64,000 nt of DNA from JAGPHI01 sp036641735 (GTDB lineage Bacteria > Bacillota > Clostridia > Oscillospirales > Ruminococcaceae): the NCBI GenBank assembly GCA_036641735.1, contig JAVWEG010000002.1, positions 1-64,000 of the forward strand, read 5' to 3'. Within the stretch, counting starts at the first letter, position 1, and each line of letters begins with the position of its first letter. Below, piece after piece: positions 55,914 through 64,000 of the stretch. The translations under genes and the position numbers were made by a program. The notes under the pieces were generated by a model, which worked only from the letters and a program-made list of their open reading frames with translations, was not told the origin of the DNA and made no database searches.

Positions 55914-57548
55914 TGCTTTTTTCTCCACGTAATTGTCGCTGATATTCGGTAGGCGTAAGCCCTGTATGGCGCTTAAATACTTTGGTAAAATAATATGCGT
56001 TTTCAAAGGATAGCATATATGATATTTCGTATATTCTATATTTACCCTCGCGTATCAGCTCACAGGCTCGCTCCATTTTAGTTTGATTAATATAATCTAT
56101 AAAATTAGCTTTGTACTCTTTTTTAAATAGCGCGGATAAATAGCTGGGCGAAATATTTACATAGTTTGCCACATCTTGCAGCATAATGCGTTTATCTGCA
56201 TTTTCGTGTACATATTGCTTTGCCTTTTCCACTATATCGCTTTTGGCGCTTGTTACCTGCTCCAAGCATTTTATTATTTGAGAGCTTAGCTCGCGCAGCC
56301 ACACTAAGGCGGCATCGCGTGTGGCAAGGCGATGTATAAAATGTATTACAGCGGAAGTATTGCTCCAATAATCGCCTGCTGCGCCTTTAGGCAGTAATGG
56401 GGTTAACACCGTAGCAGCTACGCTGTACAGCTCTGTACACGCGTTTAATGNNNNNNNNNNGTATCGCTTTGCGTGTGGGGGGCAGCTTCAATGCGCGCAA
56501 TTGCACTGCTTAATAGATTTTGACATTCGGCTATGTTTTTGGCGCGGAGCTCCATTATTAAACGATTGGAAATATCATTGATATTAAAAGGCTCGTACTT
56601 TATTTTAGGTAAATGCTGCGCAAGCATCAGCGCACAAGAGCTAAGCGCATAATATTCGCGAAGCGCGTAATATTGAGCGATTGCAGTAGATATACAAGCT
56701 TCGTCACTGAAAACATCTGTGGCAAGCAAAGCAAGCCGAGACTGTGTGATATTGGCAGAAGCGTTTTCAAGCTTTTTGTAAAAGCGTTCAAGTGCATCGA
56801 CGATATCATTTTTTTCGTATTGATAACAAAACAGAGTAAGGCTTTGCCCGTATCCGTCTTTATCCAGCATTGCAAAGTTTTTAAATACATTGCTCGCTAA
56901 TTTTTCCACCACCTCGCTCTCCCAATCAAACAAGCGCTTTTTCTCCTCGCTTGAAAAGGTGACAAGTGACGGCAATTCGCTAAAATCCATCATAAGCTGT
57001 ATAAAACAGTACGAGCTAAAAGCGCCGTGCCTGCGCAGAGCCTCTAGAGCATCGCGCGGATAGGCATTGTTATTTGCATTTAAAATACGCTTAATATTGT
57101 CTGCCACCACCAAAGATAAATTATCCTCAATGTAGCTGTCTGCTTGATTTACGCGCGCAAGCTTGCCGCGCTTTTTACATTCCTCTATAGCAAGTGCCAG
57201 GCTTTTTTCCAAAGTTTCAGGCTCTAGCTGCGTTTTTAAAAGATAATCCACAGCTTGATATCTCATCGCATCTCGCGCCATATCAAAGTCCTCAAGGTTA
57301 GTAAGCATCACAAATACAGGCGGACATATTTGCTCGCTTGCAGCTTTCAGCACTTCCAGCCCGTTTAATACAGGCATATTAATATCGCATATCACTATGT
57401 CGGGGTGTAAGGCTTCAATGCTTTCAAGCGCCGTTTTGCCATTGCGCGCACTGCCAGCTATTTCACAACCAAAATTTTGCCAATCTATAAGAAATTTTAT
57501 TCCAGACAGTATAATTGGCTCATCATCTACTAATAGTATTCTGTACGT
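55906..57548 (-). CDS. YesN-type response regulator (AraC C-terminal HTH), split by an assembly gap
   Basis: One gene broken by ten Ns at 56451-56460; about 545 residues if the gap is short. N-terminal receiver domain YRILLVDDEP, phosphoacceptor Asp in CDINMPVLNG. C-terminal AraC HTH: IMLQDVANYVNISPSYLSAL and FENAYYFTKVFKRHTGLTP. It overlaps the histidine kinase gene upstream. No ATG, GTG or TTG lies before the receiver; the codon in the start position is ACG (57548-57546). The N run is not a multiple that keeps frame, so it is a placeholder. Confidence 0.85.
56451..56460. other. Assembly gap (10 N)
   Basis: Ten Ns inside the response-regulator gene; the coding frame resumes on both sides. 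Confidence 0.99.
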
Positions 57549-59301
57549 TGCTCGTCACCTCGCCTTTTTCTTTTAATATTCGGATATTTATGCGCGTAAA
57601 TTCGCCTTTTACACTTTCTATAGTAAGCCCACAGCCTGCACCGTATACAAGGTGCAATCGGTTATTTACATTGCCTACACCTATGCCGCTCATAGAGGTG
57701 CGAGCGCGTGCTTTGCTGGCAGTCATTACTGTGGATATTTCCTCGGGTGTCATACCGATGCCCGAGTCCTCAACCGAAATAATAAGATATTTGTCATCCT
57801 CGTGCGCAGTAAGAGTGATAGTGCCATATACACCGGACGGCTCGATGCCGTGGAAAATAGCGTTTTCCACAATAGGCTGTAAAGTGAGCTTTACTATATT
57901 ATAATCGTAATATTTTTTGTCGATATTGTTAACAAGCTCAAAGGTTTCCATATATCTTATAGATTGTATGGTAACATAGTCGTCGAGCAATTTAAGCTCT
58001 TCCGATAAAGGTATTTTTTGCGAAAAGCCTTTTGCCATATTTTTAAGCAAATTAGATAAGCTGCGAGTGATATTGCATATGCCCGGGTTTTTTTGTATTA
58101 CCGCCATCCAATGAATAGAGTCGAGCGTATTGTAAAGAAAATGAGGGTTTACCTGAGACTGCAATAAATCTATCTCTATATTTTTCTTGGCTTCGCTCGC
58201 CTCGGTAGTTTCGTGAAGTAAATTGTTAAACGATAAGCACATTTCGTTTATCACTTTACCTACATCGCCTATTTCATCGGGAGTTTTTTCTATTTCGGGA
58301 TCAAACGAGAAATCGTTTTGAGACATTCGTTTAATGCGCTCAATAAGCTTTTGCAAAGGGCGGGTAATAAAGTTTGTGGATATCACTAAAATGCCAAGAG
58401 AGACGACAAGCACACTTGCAAGTACTACTATAAGCGTGTAAATCATTTTGCGATTGTTTAAAGTGAGCGCAGACATATCTGTAACATTATAAATGGTAAG
58501 TGAAGTGCCGGGCACTTTTTGCGCATCTAATTTATATGAATTACCGTCTTGCTCAAAGGTTTCGCCTAGCTTTATGTCATTTGTGTTTTGCGGTATAAGC
58601 TGGTTTTGAGCTTTGTTAAGTGATATAAGAGTATCGCTGCCATCTACAGATACAAAAATACCGTTATTGCGAGCGTATGGCTTTAATACTTCAAGCACGA
58701 TATCTTTAGATACTTCAATATATACATAGGCATTTATATTGTAATAAGCAAGCTCATATATAGGCAGTACATAAGTGAAACATTCATCGCTGTGAGGAGT
58801 GAGCGACGGCTCTAAGATAGAAAACGGCGCGGCGGTTTTGCGCTCTTTATAAGCACGAGTAAGCAATACATCGGTATTATCGGTAATGCTGCCTGTATCC
58901 TTTACTACAGCTTGTATGATATGCCCGCTTTCGTTAAAAATCATAAGGCGGTCAATGTATTGTACCATTCCTGTAGAGCTTGCATATTCGCTGAGCATTT
59001 TTTGCACATTGATAAAATCCATTTTTACGTTAAGAGGAATTTCACCTTTATATTTCATTACATCGCCTGCCTCGGAGCTGCTGGCGCATAGCTTTGCAAA
59101 GTCTGTAAGCTTTGCAAAGCTATCTTCAAGGCGATTATTGATAGTGTCGAGATATAAAGTGTCAATATCGTTTGCTTTTTGCACTATTATTTTATTAAGA
59201 TAATTATACAGATACAAATTGCTGAATATTCCAACAATAGCAGTACATAGCATTGTGTAAAGGATAATTTTAAATTTGATGCTTTTTGTGTTGATGTGCA
59301 A
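57523..59301 (-). CDS. YesM-type sensor histidine kinase
   Basis: 592 residues from TTG 59301, with ATGGAGG upstream (the earlier start at 59319 lies on that site). Membrane helices near residues 10-30 and 290-312 enclose an extracytoplasmic sensor. A HAMP segment NFITRPLQKLIERI follows, then the phosphoacceptor QVNPHFLYNTLDSIHWMAV and ATPase motifs VENAIFHGIEP and DSGIGMTPE. Pairs with the YesN-type regulator it overlaps. Probably senses a carbohydrate and activates the divergent ABC operon. Confidence 0.93.
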   Translation of the reverse strand: MHINTKSIKFKIILYTMLCTAIVGIFSNLYLYNYLNKIIVQKANDIDTLYLDTINNRLEDSFAKLTDFAKLCASSSEAGDVMKYKGEIPLNVKMDFINVQKMLSEYASSTGMVQYIDRLMIFNESGHIIQAVVKDTGSITDNTDVLLTRAYKERKTAAPFSILEPSLTPHSDECFTYVLPIYELAYYNINAYVYIEVSKDIVLEVLKPYARNNGIFVSVDGSDTLISLNKAQNQLIPQNTNDIKLGETFEQDGNSYKLDAQKVPGTSLTIYNVTDMSALTLNNRKMIYTLIVVLASVLVVSLGILVISTNFITRPLQKLIERIKRMSQNDFSFDPEIEKTPDEIGDVGKVINEMCLSFNNLLHETTEASEAKKNIEIDLLQSQVNPHFLYNTLDSIHWMAVIQKNPGICNITRSLSNLLKNMAKGFSQKIPLSEELKLLDDYVTIQSIRYMETFELVNNIDKKYYDYNIVKLTLQPIVENAIFHGIEPSGVYGTITLTAHEDDKYLIISVEDSGIGMTPEEISTVMTASKARARTSMSGIGVGNVNNRLHLVYGAGCGLTIESVKGEFTRINIRILKEKGEVTSNVQNTISR

Positions 59302-59434
59302 AATTGTACCTCCATTCAAAATAGGACAATAGTTTAGCAGAGAAGCAGTCTAAACATATTATATCGATAGATAGTGGAAATCGCAAGATAATATGCTACA
59401 ATAGCCGCAAAGACAGTAAAATAAAGCTATATCG

Positions 59435-59480
59435 TAAAATAGTATTACGTTTTTATTATTTATCTTAAAATACTATTATC
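59435..59480. promoter_or_regulatory. Two TAAAATA(G/C)TATTA boxes upstream of the sugar ABC operon
   Basis: TAAAATAGTATTAC (59435-59448) and TAAAATACTATTATC (59466-59480), start-to-start 31 bases, about three helical turns. A possible -10 TACAAT lies at 59522-59527 with no good -35, as expected of an activator-dependent promoter. Candidate YesN-regulator sites. Confidence 0.55.
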
Positions 59481-59593
59481 TTTTGAATAAATAATACATT
59501 TAGCAACGATTAATAATGCTGTACAATGTAAATATCAAATGGGGCTGCACACAGCAGCTCTTTAATATGGTGAATATAGAAGGAGATAATAGA

Positions 59594-60913
59594 ATGAACT
59601 TAAAAAAGATAGCAGCACTTACGCTTACTGCGGCTTTGGCAGTAACAACATTCGCTTCTTGCGGTGAAAAGCCTGCAAGCAGCACAGCAGGACCTGTAGC
59701 TTCTACACCTGCAAGCTCGGCAGTAACACAGGAGCCTGTAACCATCAAGGTATCCACTTGGGATTACACAGCTAATGCCACTGTATCAAACGTGGTAGCA
59801 GCTTTTGAAAAAGCCAATCCTAACATTAAGGTAGAAATTATTGATATCGTTGCAGCGGATTACACCAACAAATTGAGCGTTATGCTTAATGGCGGTTCGG
59901 ATTTAGATGCTTACTTTATCAAGGATGCAGATACTACTAAGAGTATGGTAGACAAGGGACAAGTACTTGATATCACAGAGTACATCAAAAAAGACGGTGT
60001 TGACCTAGCAGCATACAACGGCCTTGCCGATAACTTTGTATTCGGCGGCAAAAACTATGGCTTGCCAGCACGTACAGACTACTATGTACTGTACTACAAC
60101 AAGGACATATTTGATGCAGCTAAGGTAGCTTATCCTACAAATGATATGACTTGGAAGCAATTTGAAGAAACAGCTAAGAAGATAACCCAAGGCGAAGGCA
60201 CTACTAAGAAATACGGCGCATTTATGCATACTTGGCAGGCTTTAGTACAAAACTGGGGTGTACAAGACGGCAAACACACAATGATGGATACAGACTATAG
60301 CTTCTTTAAGCCATATTATGAGATGGCATTGCGCATGCAAAACGAAGACAAGAGCATAATGGATTACGGCGAACTAACATCTAATAAAATCCATTATTCA
60401 GGTCCGTTCCCGAAAGGCGAAATCGGTATGATGCCTATGGGTACTTGGTATTTGGCAACACAGATATCTAAGGATTTAGCAAAAGAAAGCTCTATTAAAT
60501 GGGGCGTTGCCACACTTCCTCATCCGGACGGTGTTGCAGCAGGTACAACAATCGGTTCAGCTACTCCTCTTGTAATTAACGCTGCTTCCAAAAAAGCGGA
60601 CGCTGCTTGGGAATTTGTAAAGTTTGCTACAGGCGACGAGGGCGCAATGGAATATGCTAAGGCAGGCGGTATCCCAGGACGCGCTAACGACAAAACTCTT
60701 GCAGGCGTAGCAGGTATGCCGGGTATGCCTGAGGGCACACTTGAAGCACTTGCCGTAAAGCAAATATATCTTGATCGTCCTATTGCAGATAACGTAGGCG
60801 AAGTAAACAAGATGCTCGGCGAAAAGCACGGCTTAATTATGCTCGGAGAGAAAACAATAGACGAAGGACTTGCAGAAATGGCTGCACGTTCTAAGGAAAT
60901 TCAGGGCAAATAA
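59594..60913 (+). CDS. Sugar ABC substrate-binding lipoprotein
   Basis: 439 residues from ATG 59594, with GAAGGAG upstream; the longer reading from 59516 is leader. Signal MNLKKIAALTLTAALAVTTF and lipobox FASC. Family 1 sugar-binding body: DLDAYFIKDADTTKSMVDKG, YGLPARTDYYVLYYNKDIFD, VNKAWEFVKFATGDEGA-like (DAAWEFVKFATGDEGAMEYA). First gene of the operon opposite the two-component genes. Probably binds oligosaccharides made by the heparinase-like enzyme. Confidence 0.93.
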   Translation: MNLKKIAALTLTAALAVTTFASCGEKPASSTAGPVASTPASSAVTQEPVTIKVSTWDYTANATVSNVVAAFEKANPNIKVEIIDIVAADYTNKLSVMLNGGSDLDAYFIKDADTTKSMVDKGQVLDITEYIKKDGVDLAAYNGLADNFVFGGKNYGLPARTDYYVLYYNKDIFDAAKVAYPTNDMTWKQFEETAKKITQGEGTTKKYGAFMHTWQALVQNWGVQDGKHTMMDTDYSFFKPYYEMALRMQNEDKSIMDYGELTSNKIHYSGPFPKGEIGMMPMGTWYLATQISKDLAKESSIKWGVATLPHPDGVAAGTTIGSATPLVINAASKKADAAWEFVKFATGDEGAMEYAKAGGIPGRANDKTLAGVAGMPGMPEGTLEALAVKQIYLDRPIADNVGEVNKMLGEKHGLIMLGEKTIDEGLAEMAARSKEIQGK

Positions 60914-60930
60914 TCGGGTTTAAATTATCC

Positions 60931-61002
60931 AAAGCGGGCTTCGTTTACTCAAAGCCCGCTTCTTCATATAGATGAGTATGATAAGCATCTATATGAAGAA
61001 GC
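60931..61002 (+). promoter_or_regulatory. Overlapping hairpins between binding-protein and permease genes
   Basis: Hairpin 1: AAAGCGGGCTT/AAGCCCGCTT (60931-60961). Hairpin 2: a perfect 17-bp stem GCTTCTTCATATAGATG and complement (60958-60974/60986-61002). They share GCTT and so cannot both form fully. Same place in the operon as the hairpins at 19914-20062. Confidence 0.8.
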
Positions 61003-61039
61003 GGACATTGCATTGTATTTTTAATTGAGGAGGAATATT

Positions 61040-61948
61040 ATGGAGACATCAAAAGCAAAAACAAAAAAAGGCTTGTCGCTAAACACACGAAACACTTTAA
61101 TAGGGCTGTCTTTTATCTTGCCTAATTTTATCGGATTTTTTATTTTTATTTTAATTCCTGTAGCATTTTCATTTGTTTTAAGCTTTGCCAAATGGGACGG
61201 CTTTAACAAAATGGAGTTTGCAGGACTGAAAAACTTTACTAAATTATTTAAAGACAGCACTTTCAGCATAGTTCTTGGAAACACTGCTATTTTTACAATT
61301 TTCAGTGTTTTAATAACGCTTGTAATAAGCTTGGGGCTTGCAATGCTGCTTAATAAAAAGCTGCGCGGAGTTAATTTTTTCCGCAGTGCGATATTCTTCC
61401 CATATGTTGCATCTATTGTGGCCATAGCCGCTGTATGGAACAACTTGTTTTCGCGTATGGGACCTATAAACAATGTACTTGCAATGTTTGGCATTACGGA
61501 TATGCCTGGCTGGACGGCAAGCACAAAGTGGGCGCTGCCTGCGGTTATTATTGTTAATATTTGGAAAAATATGGGCTACTTTATGATACTTTATCTTGCG
61601 GCATTACAGGACATTCCAACATCGCTGTACGAAGCTTCTATGATAGACGGCGCTTCGGGCTGGCAAAGATTTAAGCGTATCACTTTTCCTATGCTTACAC
61701 CCACTCACTTTTTTGTATTTATGATGCTTACAATTAACAGCTTTAAAATATTCGACCTTATCTTTACGATGACTGAGGGCGGCCCCGGAGACTCTACGCG
61801 TATGATAGCAAACTATATTTACGATAAATTTTATATCGCTATGGACTACGGTGCCACGAGCGCTGCATCAATGGTATTGCTTGTAATAGTGGGTACTATT
61901 ACGGTGCTTCAGTTCCGTGCCGAAAAGAAATTTAACGACTTTTTATAA
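61040..61948 (+). CDS. Sugar ABC permease 1 (MalF type)
   Basis: 302 residues from ATG 61040, with GAGGAGG upstream; the TTG at 61025 overlaps it. Six helices and EAA loop YEASMIDGASGWQRFKRITFP, then MTEGGPGDSTRMIANYIYD. Pairs with the next permease. No ATPase in the operon, so a shared ATPase is expected. Confidence 0.93.
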   Translation: METSKAKTKKGLSLNTRNTLIGLSFILPNFIGFFIFILIPVAFSFVLSFAKWDGFNKMEFAGLKNFTKLFKDSTFSIVLGNTAIFTIFSVLITLVISLGLAMLLNKKLRGVNFFRSAIFFPYVASIVAIAAVWNNLFSRMGPINNVLAMFGITDMPGWTASTKWALPAVIIVNIWKNMGYFMILYLAALQDIPTSLYEASMIDGASGWQRFKRITFPMLTPTHFFVFMMLTINSFKIFDLIFTMTEGGPGDSTRMIANYIYDKFYIAMDYGATSAASMVLLVIVGTITVLQFRAEKKFNDFL

Positions 61949-61973
61949 AGCCATATAAAAGGAGGGTTTCACA

Positions 61974-62804
61974 ATGATTGAAAAGAAAAATAAAGTGAGC
62001 CGCGCATTTTTATATGTGCTGCTGATTGTAATTACATTCGTTACACTATTACCGCTTTTGTGGATGCTGTCGGCATCGCTAAAGCTTGATTCCGATGTAT
62101 TCAGCCTAAACTTTAAGTGGATACCTGAAGTGCCGCAATGGGTAAACTATTCCAAGATTTGGTCTAAAATTCCGCTTGCGTTATTTACATTTAACTCGTT
62201 TAAGCTTACAGTTATAATCACTATAATTCAGCTGATCACTTCCAGCTTTGCGGCATACGGATTTGCTAAATGTAAATTTAAAGGCAGAGATTTATTATTC
62301 CTTTGCTATGTTGCCACTATCGCTATTCCCTGGCAAGTATATATGCTGCCGCAATACATTATGATGAATAAAATGCACCTAGTAGATACGCATATGTCTA
62401 TCATTTTACTGCAAAGCTTTACAGCCTTTGGCGTGTTTTTATTGCGTACATTTTATATGTCTATACCAAACGAGCTATTGGAAGCAGCGCGTATTGACGG
62501 TTTATCAGAATATGGCATTTACGCTAAAATTATTTTGCCGCTGTCGAAGCCCTCGCTTGCCACACTTACTATATTCAGCTTTGTAAGTGTATGGAACGAT
62601 TTTATGGGACCGATGATTTATTTTAACAGCGAGAAATTAAAGACAATTCAGCTCGGTATACGAATGTTTATCACGATGTATTCAGCGGAATACAATTTGA
62701 TAATGGCGGCATCGTGTGTGGCGCTTATTCCTGTATTTGTTTTATATATCGCATTCCAAAGATTTTTCGTGCAAGGCATTGCCACAAGTGGATTAAAGGG
62801 TTAA
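61974..62804 (+). CDS. Sugar ABC permease 2 (MalG type)
   Basis: 276 residues, six helices, EAA loop LEAARIDGLSEYGIYAKIILP, and the usual C-terminus VQGIATSGLKG. AAAGGAGGG precedes ATG 61974. It starts 25 bases after permease 1. Confidence 0.94.
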   Translation: MIEKKNKVSRAFLYVLLIVITFVTLLPLLWMLSASLKLDSDVFSLNFKWIPEVPQWVNYSKIWSKIPLALFTFNSFKLTVIITIIQLITSSFAAYGFAKCKFKGRDLLFLCYVATIAIPWQVYMLPQYIMMNKMHLVDTHMSIILLQSFTAFGVFLLRTFYMSIPNELLEAARIDGLSEYGIYAKIILPLSKPSLATLTIFSFVSVWNDFMGPMIYFNSEKLKTIQLGIRMFITMYSAEYNLIMAASCVALIPVFVLYIAFQRFFVQGIATSGLKG

Positions 62805-62813
62805 TATATATAT

Positions 62814-62850
62814 AGCTGCCATCACCATTATTGGTAGTGGCAGCTTTTTT
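62814..62850 (+). terminator. Terminator or attenuator after the permease genes
   Basis: AGCTGCCA / TGGCAGCT with inner ACC/GGT pairing and a T6 tail, between permease 2 and the glycosidase gene; leaky read-through would still express the latter. Confidence 0.85.
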
Positions 62851-62867
62851 AAAAAGGAGCTATGACA

Positions 62868-64000
62868 ATGAATATAAACGCTGAAAATATAGGCGAGTAT
62901 TTTGATAAAGTACCGTTTGACAGCGGCTTTGCAATGGACGGATACTGGGTATGGTGCGGAAGCGTGATAAAAGCAGAGGACGGACGATATCATATGTTTG
63001 CCTCAAGGTGGCCGAAAACATTGCCATTTCACCCCGGCTGGGGGGTAGCCAGTGAAATAGTGCGTGCTGTGAGCGACACTGCGCAAGGGCCGTATACATT
63101 TGCCGAGGTAGTGCTTTCGGCACGAGGCGCAGAGTACTGGGACGGGCGCGTTACGCATAATCCGTCCATACAAAAATGCGGCGACGAATATGTGCTTTTT
63201 TATACGGGCAGCACTTATCCTATGTGCGATGTTCCGCACGATGGCAGCCTTAATAATACGCATCCTACGTGGCTGTGCGCGCGCAGTAATAAGCGCATAG
63301 GCATTGCCACAGCTAAAAGCATTAATGGACCGTGGCTGCGCCGCGATGAGCCTTGCCTTGATGTGCGCAGCGGATATTTTGATAATTTTCTTACATCAAA
63401 TCCTGCGCCCTGCGTAAATGAGGACGGTAGCTGCTTGTTAGTATATAAAACCCGCACTTATGTAAAGCCGCCGTATGCCGATAAAGATATGTTTTCGGAT
63501 ATGTCACTCGGAGTAGCGTATGCGGAGCATTACACAAAGCCGTTTACAAGGCTGTGCAACGAGCCGATTTTTTCCGTAGAAAAAGGTGTGCTTGAAGATC
63601 CGTTTATATGGAAAACGGACTTTGGATATGCTATGATAGCTAAAGACTGGAAAGGTACGTACACAAACGATGTGGGCAGTGTAGTATATGCCAAAAGCAC
63701 AGACGGAATATCGTGGAGCGTAAATAAAGAGCGCGCTTGCAGCAGAGATATTACTTGGCAGGACGGCACAAAACAAACTATGGGTAATATGGATAGACCG
63801 TTTATATTAATGGAAAACGGAGAGGCAACGCATCTGTTTGTAGCTACTAACGACGGCAAGGAAGCAGGATTTGGCACAATGACAAAATCTTGGAATATGT
63901 GTATTCCTTTAAAAGATGAAAAGAGGATGTTCAAAATGAATAAACAGGAGCTGCAAAAGTCAATCGAAAACGCAGTGGATATTTTAAGATTAAATCTTGA
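62868..64000 (+). CDS. Glycoside-hydrolase-like (five-bladed propeller) protein, runs off the window
   Basis: 377 codons to the window end, still open. Start ATG 62868 has AAGGAG eight bases upstream; the ATG six bases earlier is too close. The sequence (MDGYWVWCGSVIKAEDGRYH, VTHNPSIQKCGDEYVLFYTG, VLEDPFIWKTDFGYAMIAKD) looks like GH43/GH117-type beta-propeller hydrolases. Near residue 350 the propeller seems to end, then MNKQELQKSIENAVDILRLN follows in frame, preceded by AGAGGATG, so either a second domain is fused or a new gene begins without a stop between. Probably trims oligosaccharides of the locus. Confidence 0.75.
   Translation, partial: MNINAENIGEYFDKVPFDSGFAMDGYWVWCGSVIKAEDGRYHMFASRWPKTLPFHPGWGVASEIVRAVSDTAQGPYTFAEVVLSARGAEYWDGRVTHNPSIQKCGDEYVLFYTGSTYPMCDVPHDGSLNNTHPTWLCARSNKRIGIATAKSINGPWLRRDEPCLDVRSGYFDNFLTSNPAPCVNEDGSCLLVYKTRTYVKPPYADKDMFSDMSLGVAYAEHYTKPFTRLCNEPIFSVEKGVLEDPFIWKTDFGYAMIAKDWKGTYTNDVGSVVYAKSTDGISWSVNKERACSRDITWQDGTKQTMGNMDRPFILMENGEATHLFVATNDGKEAGFGTMTKSWNMCIPLKDEKRMFKMNKQELQKSIENAVDILRLNL

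Overview
The window looks like a contig from an anaerobic, fermentative Gram-positive bacterium of the class Clostridia, perhaps an Oscillospirales-type gut commensal. That placement is inferred from gene content and sequence style, not from a marker-gene search. Support comes from an electron-bifurcating [FeFe] hydrogenase cluster, pyruvate phosphate dikinase, AdhE with a Rex-type operator, ECF-type vitamin transporters (a FolT-like protein and BioY), lipoprotein-anchored sugar ABC systems with LacI and YesMN-type regulators, and strong AGGAGG ribosome sites. Two 10-N runs (27304-27313 and 56451-56460) mark assembly joins.

Layout. 1-4774 holds a hydrogenase operon: the end of hydC, a GHKL ATPase, a small 2Fe-2S protein, hydB and hydA. 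4831-5934 has two small genes (HAAS/DUF1700-like and HARE-HTH-like). 5988-14604 is mostly housekeeping: ppdK (minus), then prs-pth-membrane protein-mfd (plus). 14669-22547 is read on the minus strand: MATE exporter, HU, and a maltodextrin-type operon (lacI-type regulator, binding protein, two permeases, malQ). 22785-30206 is mixed: a peptidoglycan-binding protein, a FolT-like S component, an M3 peptidase with a NifX-like protein, a tyrosine phosphatase, a YesL-like protein, UppP and a DUF2804 protein. 30432-34125 is a GntR/ABC/CPBP operon. 34187-46125 carries adhE, prmA, a surface protein, aspS, hisS, a DUF1015 protein, an EamA exporter and bioY. 46272-48100 has a DEAD-box helicase and a tRNA-Asn locus followed by scrambled partial tRNA copies. 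48164-53296 has a secreted Cys-containing protein, a large HTH regulator divergent from an MFS-SDR pair, and cysE. 53361-64000 is a polysaccharide-use locus: carbohydrate-binding protein, heparinase II/III-like lyase, YesN/YesM two-component pair, divergent sugar ABC transporter, and a glycoside-hydrolase-like gene cut by the window end.

How the parts fit. The hydrogenase and AdhE dispose of fermentation electrons. Two separate sugar ABC systems, one LacI-controlled and one two-component-controlled, import oligosaccharides. Both have strong hairpins between the binding-protein gene and the first permease gene.

The least explained content is non-coding. There are two families of short structured repeats: family A (about 90 bp, three copies at 8788, 27304 and 48005) and family B (114-bp unit, one copy at 30258 and a tandem pair at 39902). 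Stem sequences differ between copies while pairing is kept. There is also a GC-rich scar beside tRNA-Asn. I see no CRISPR array, complete insertion sequence, prophage or rRNA gene.
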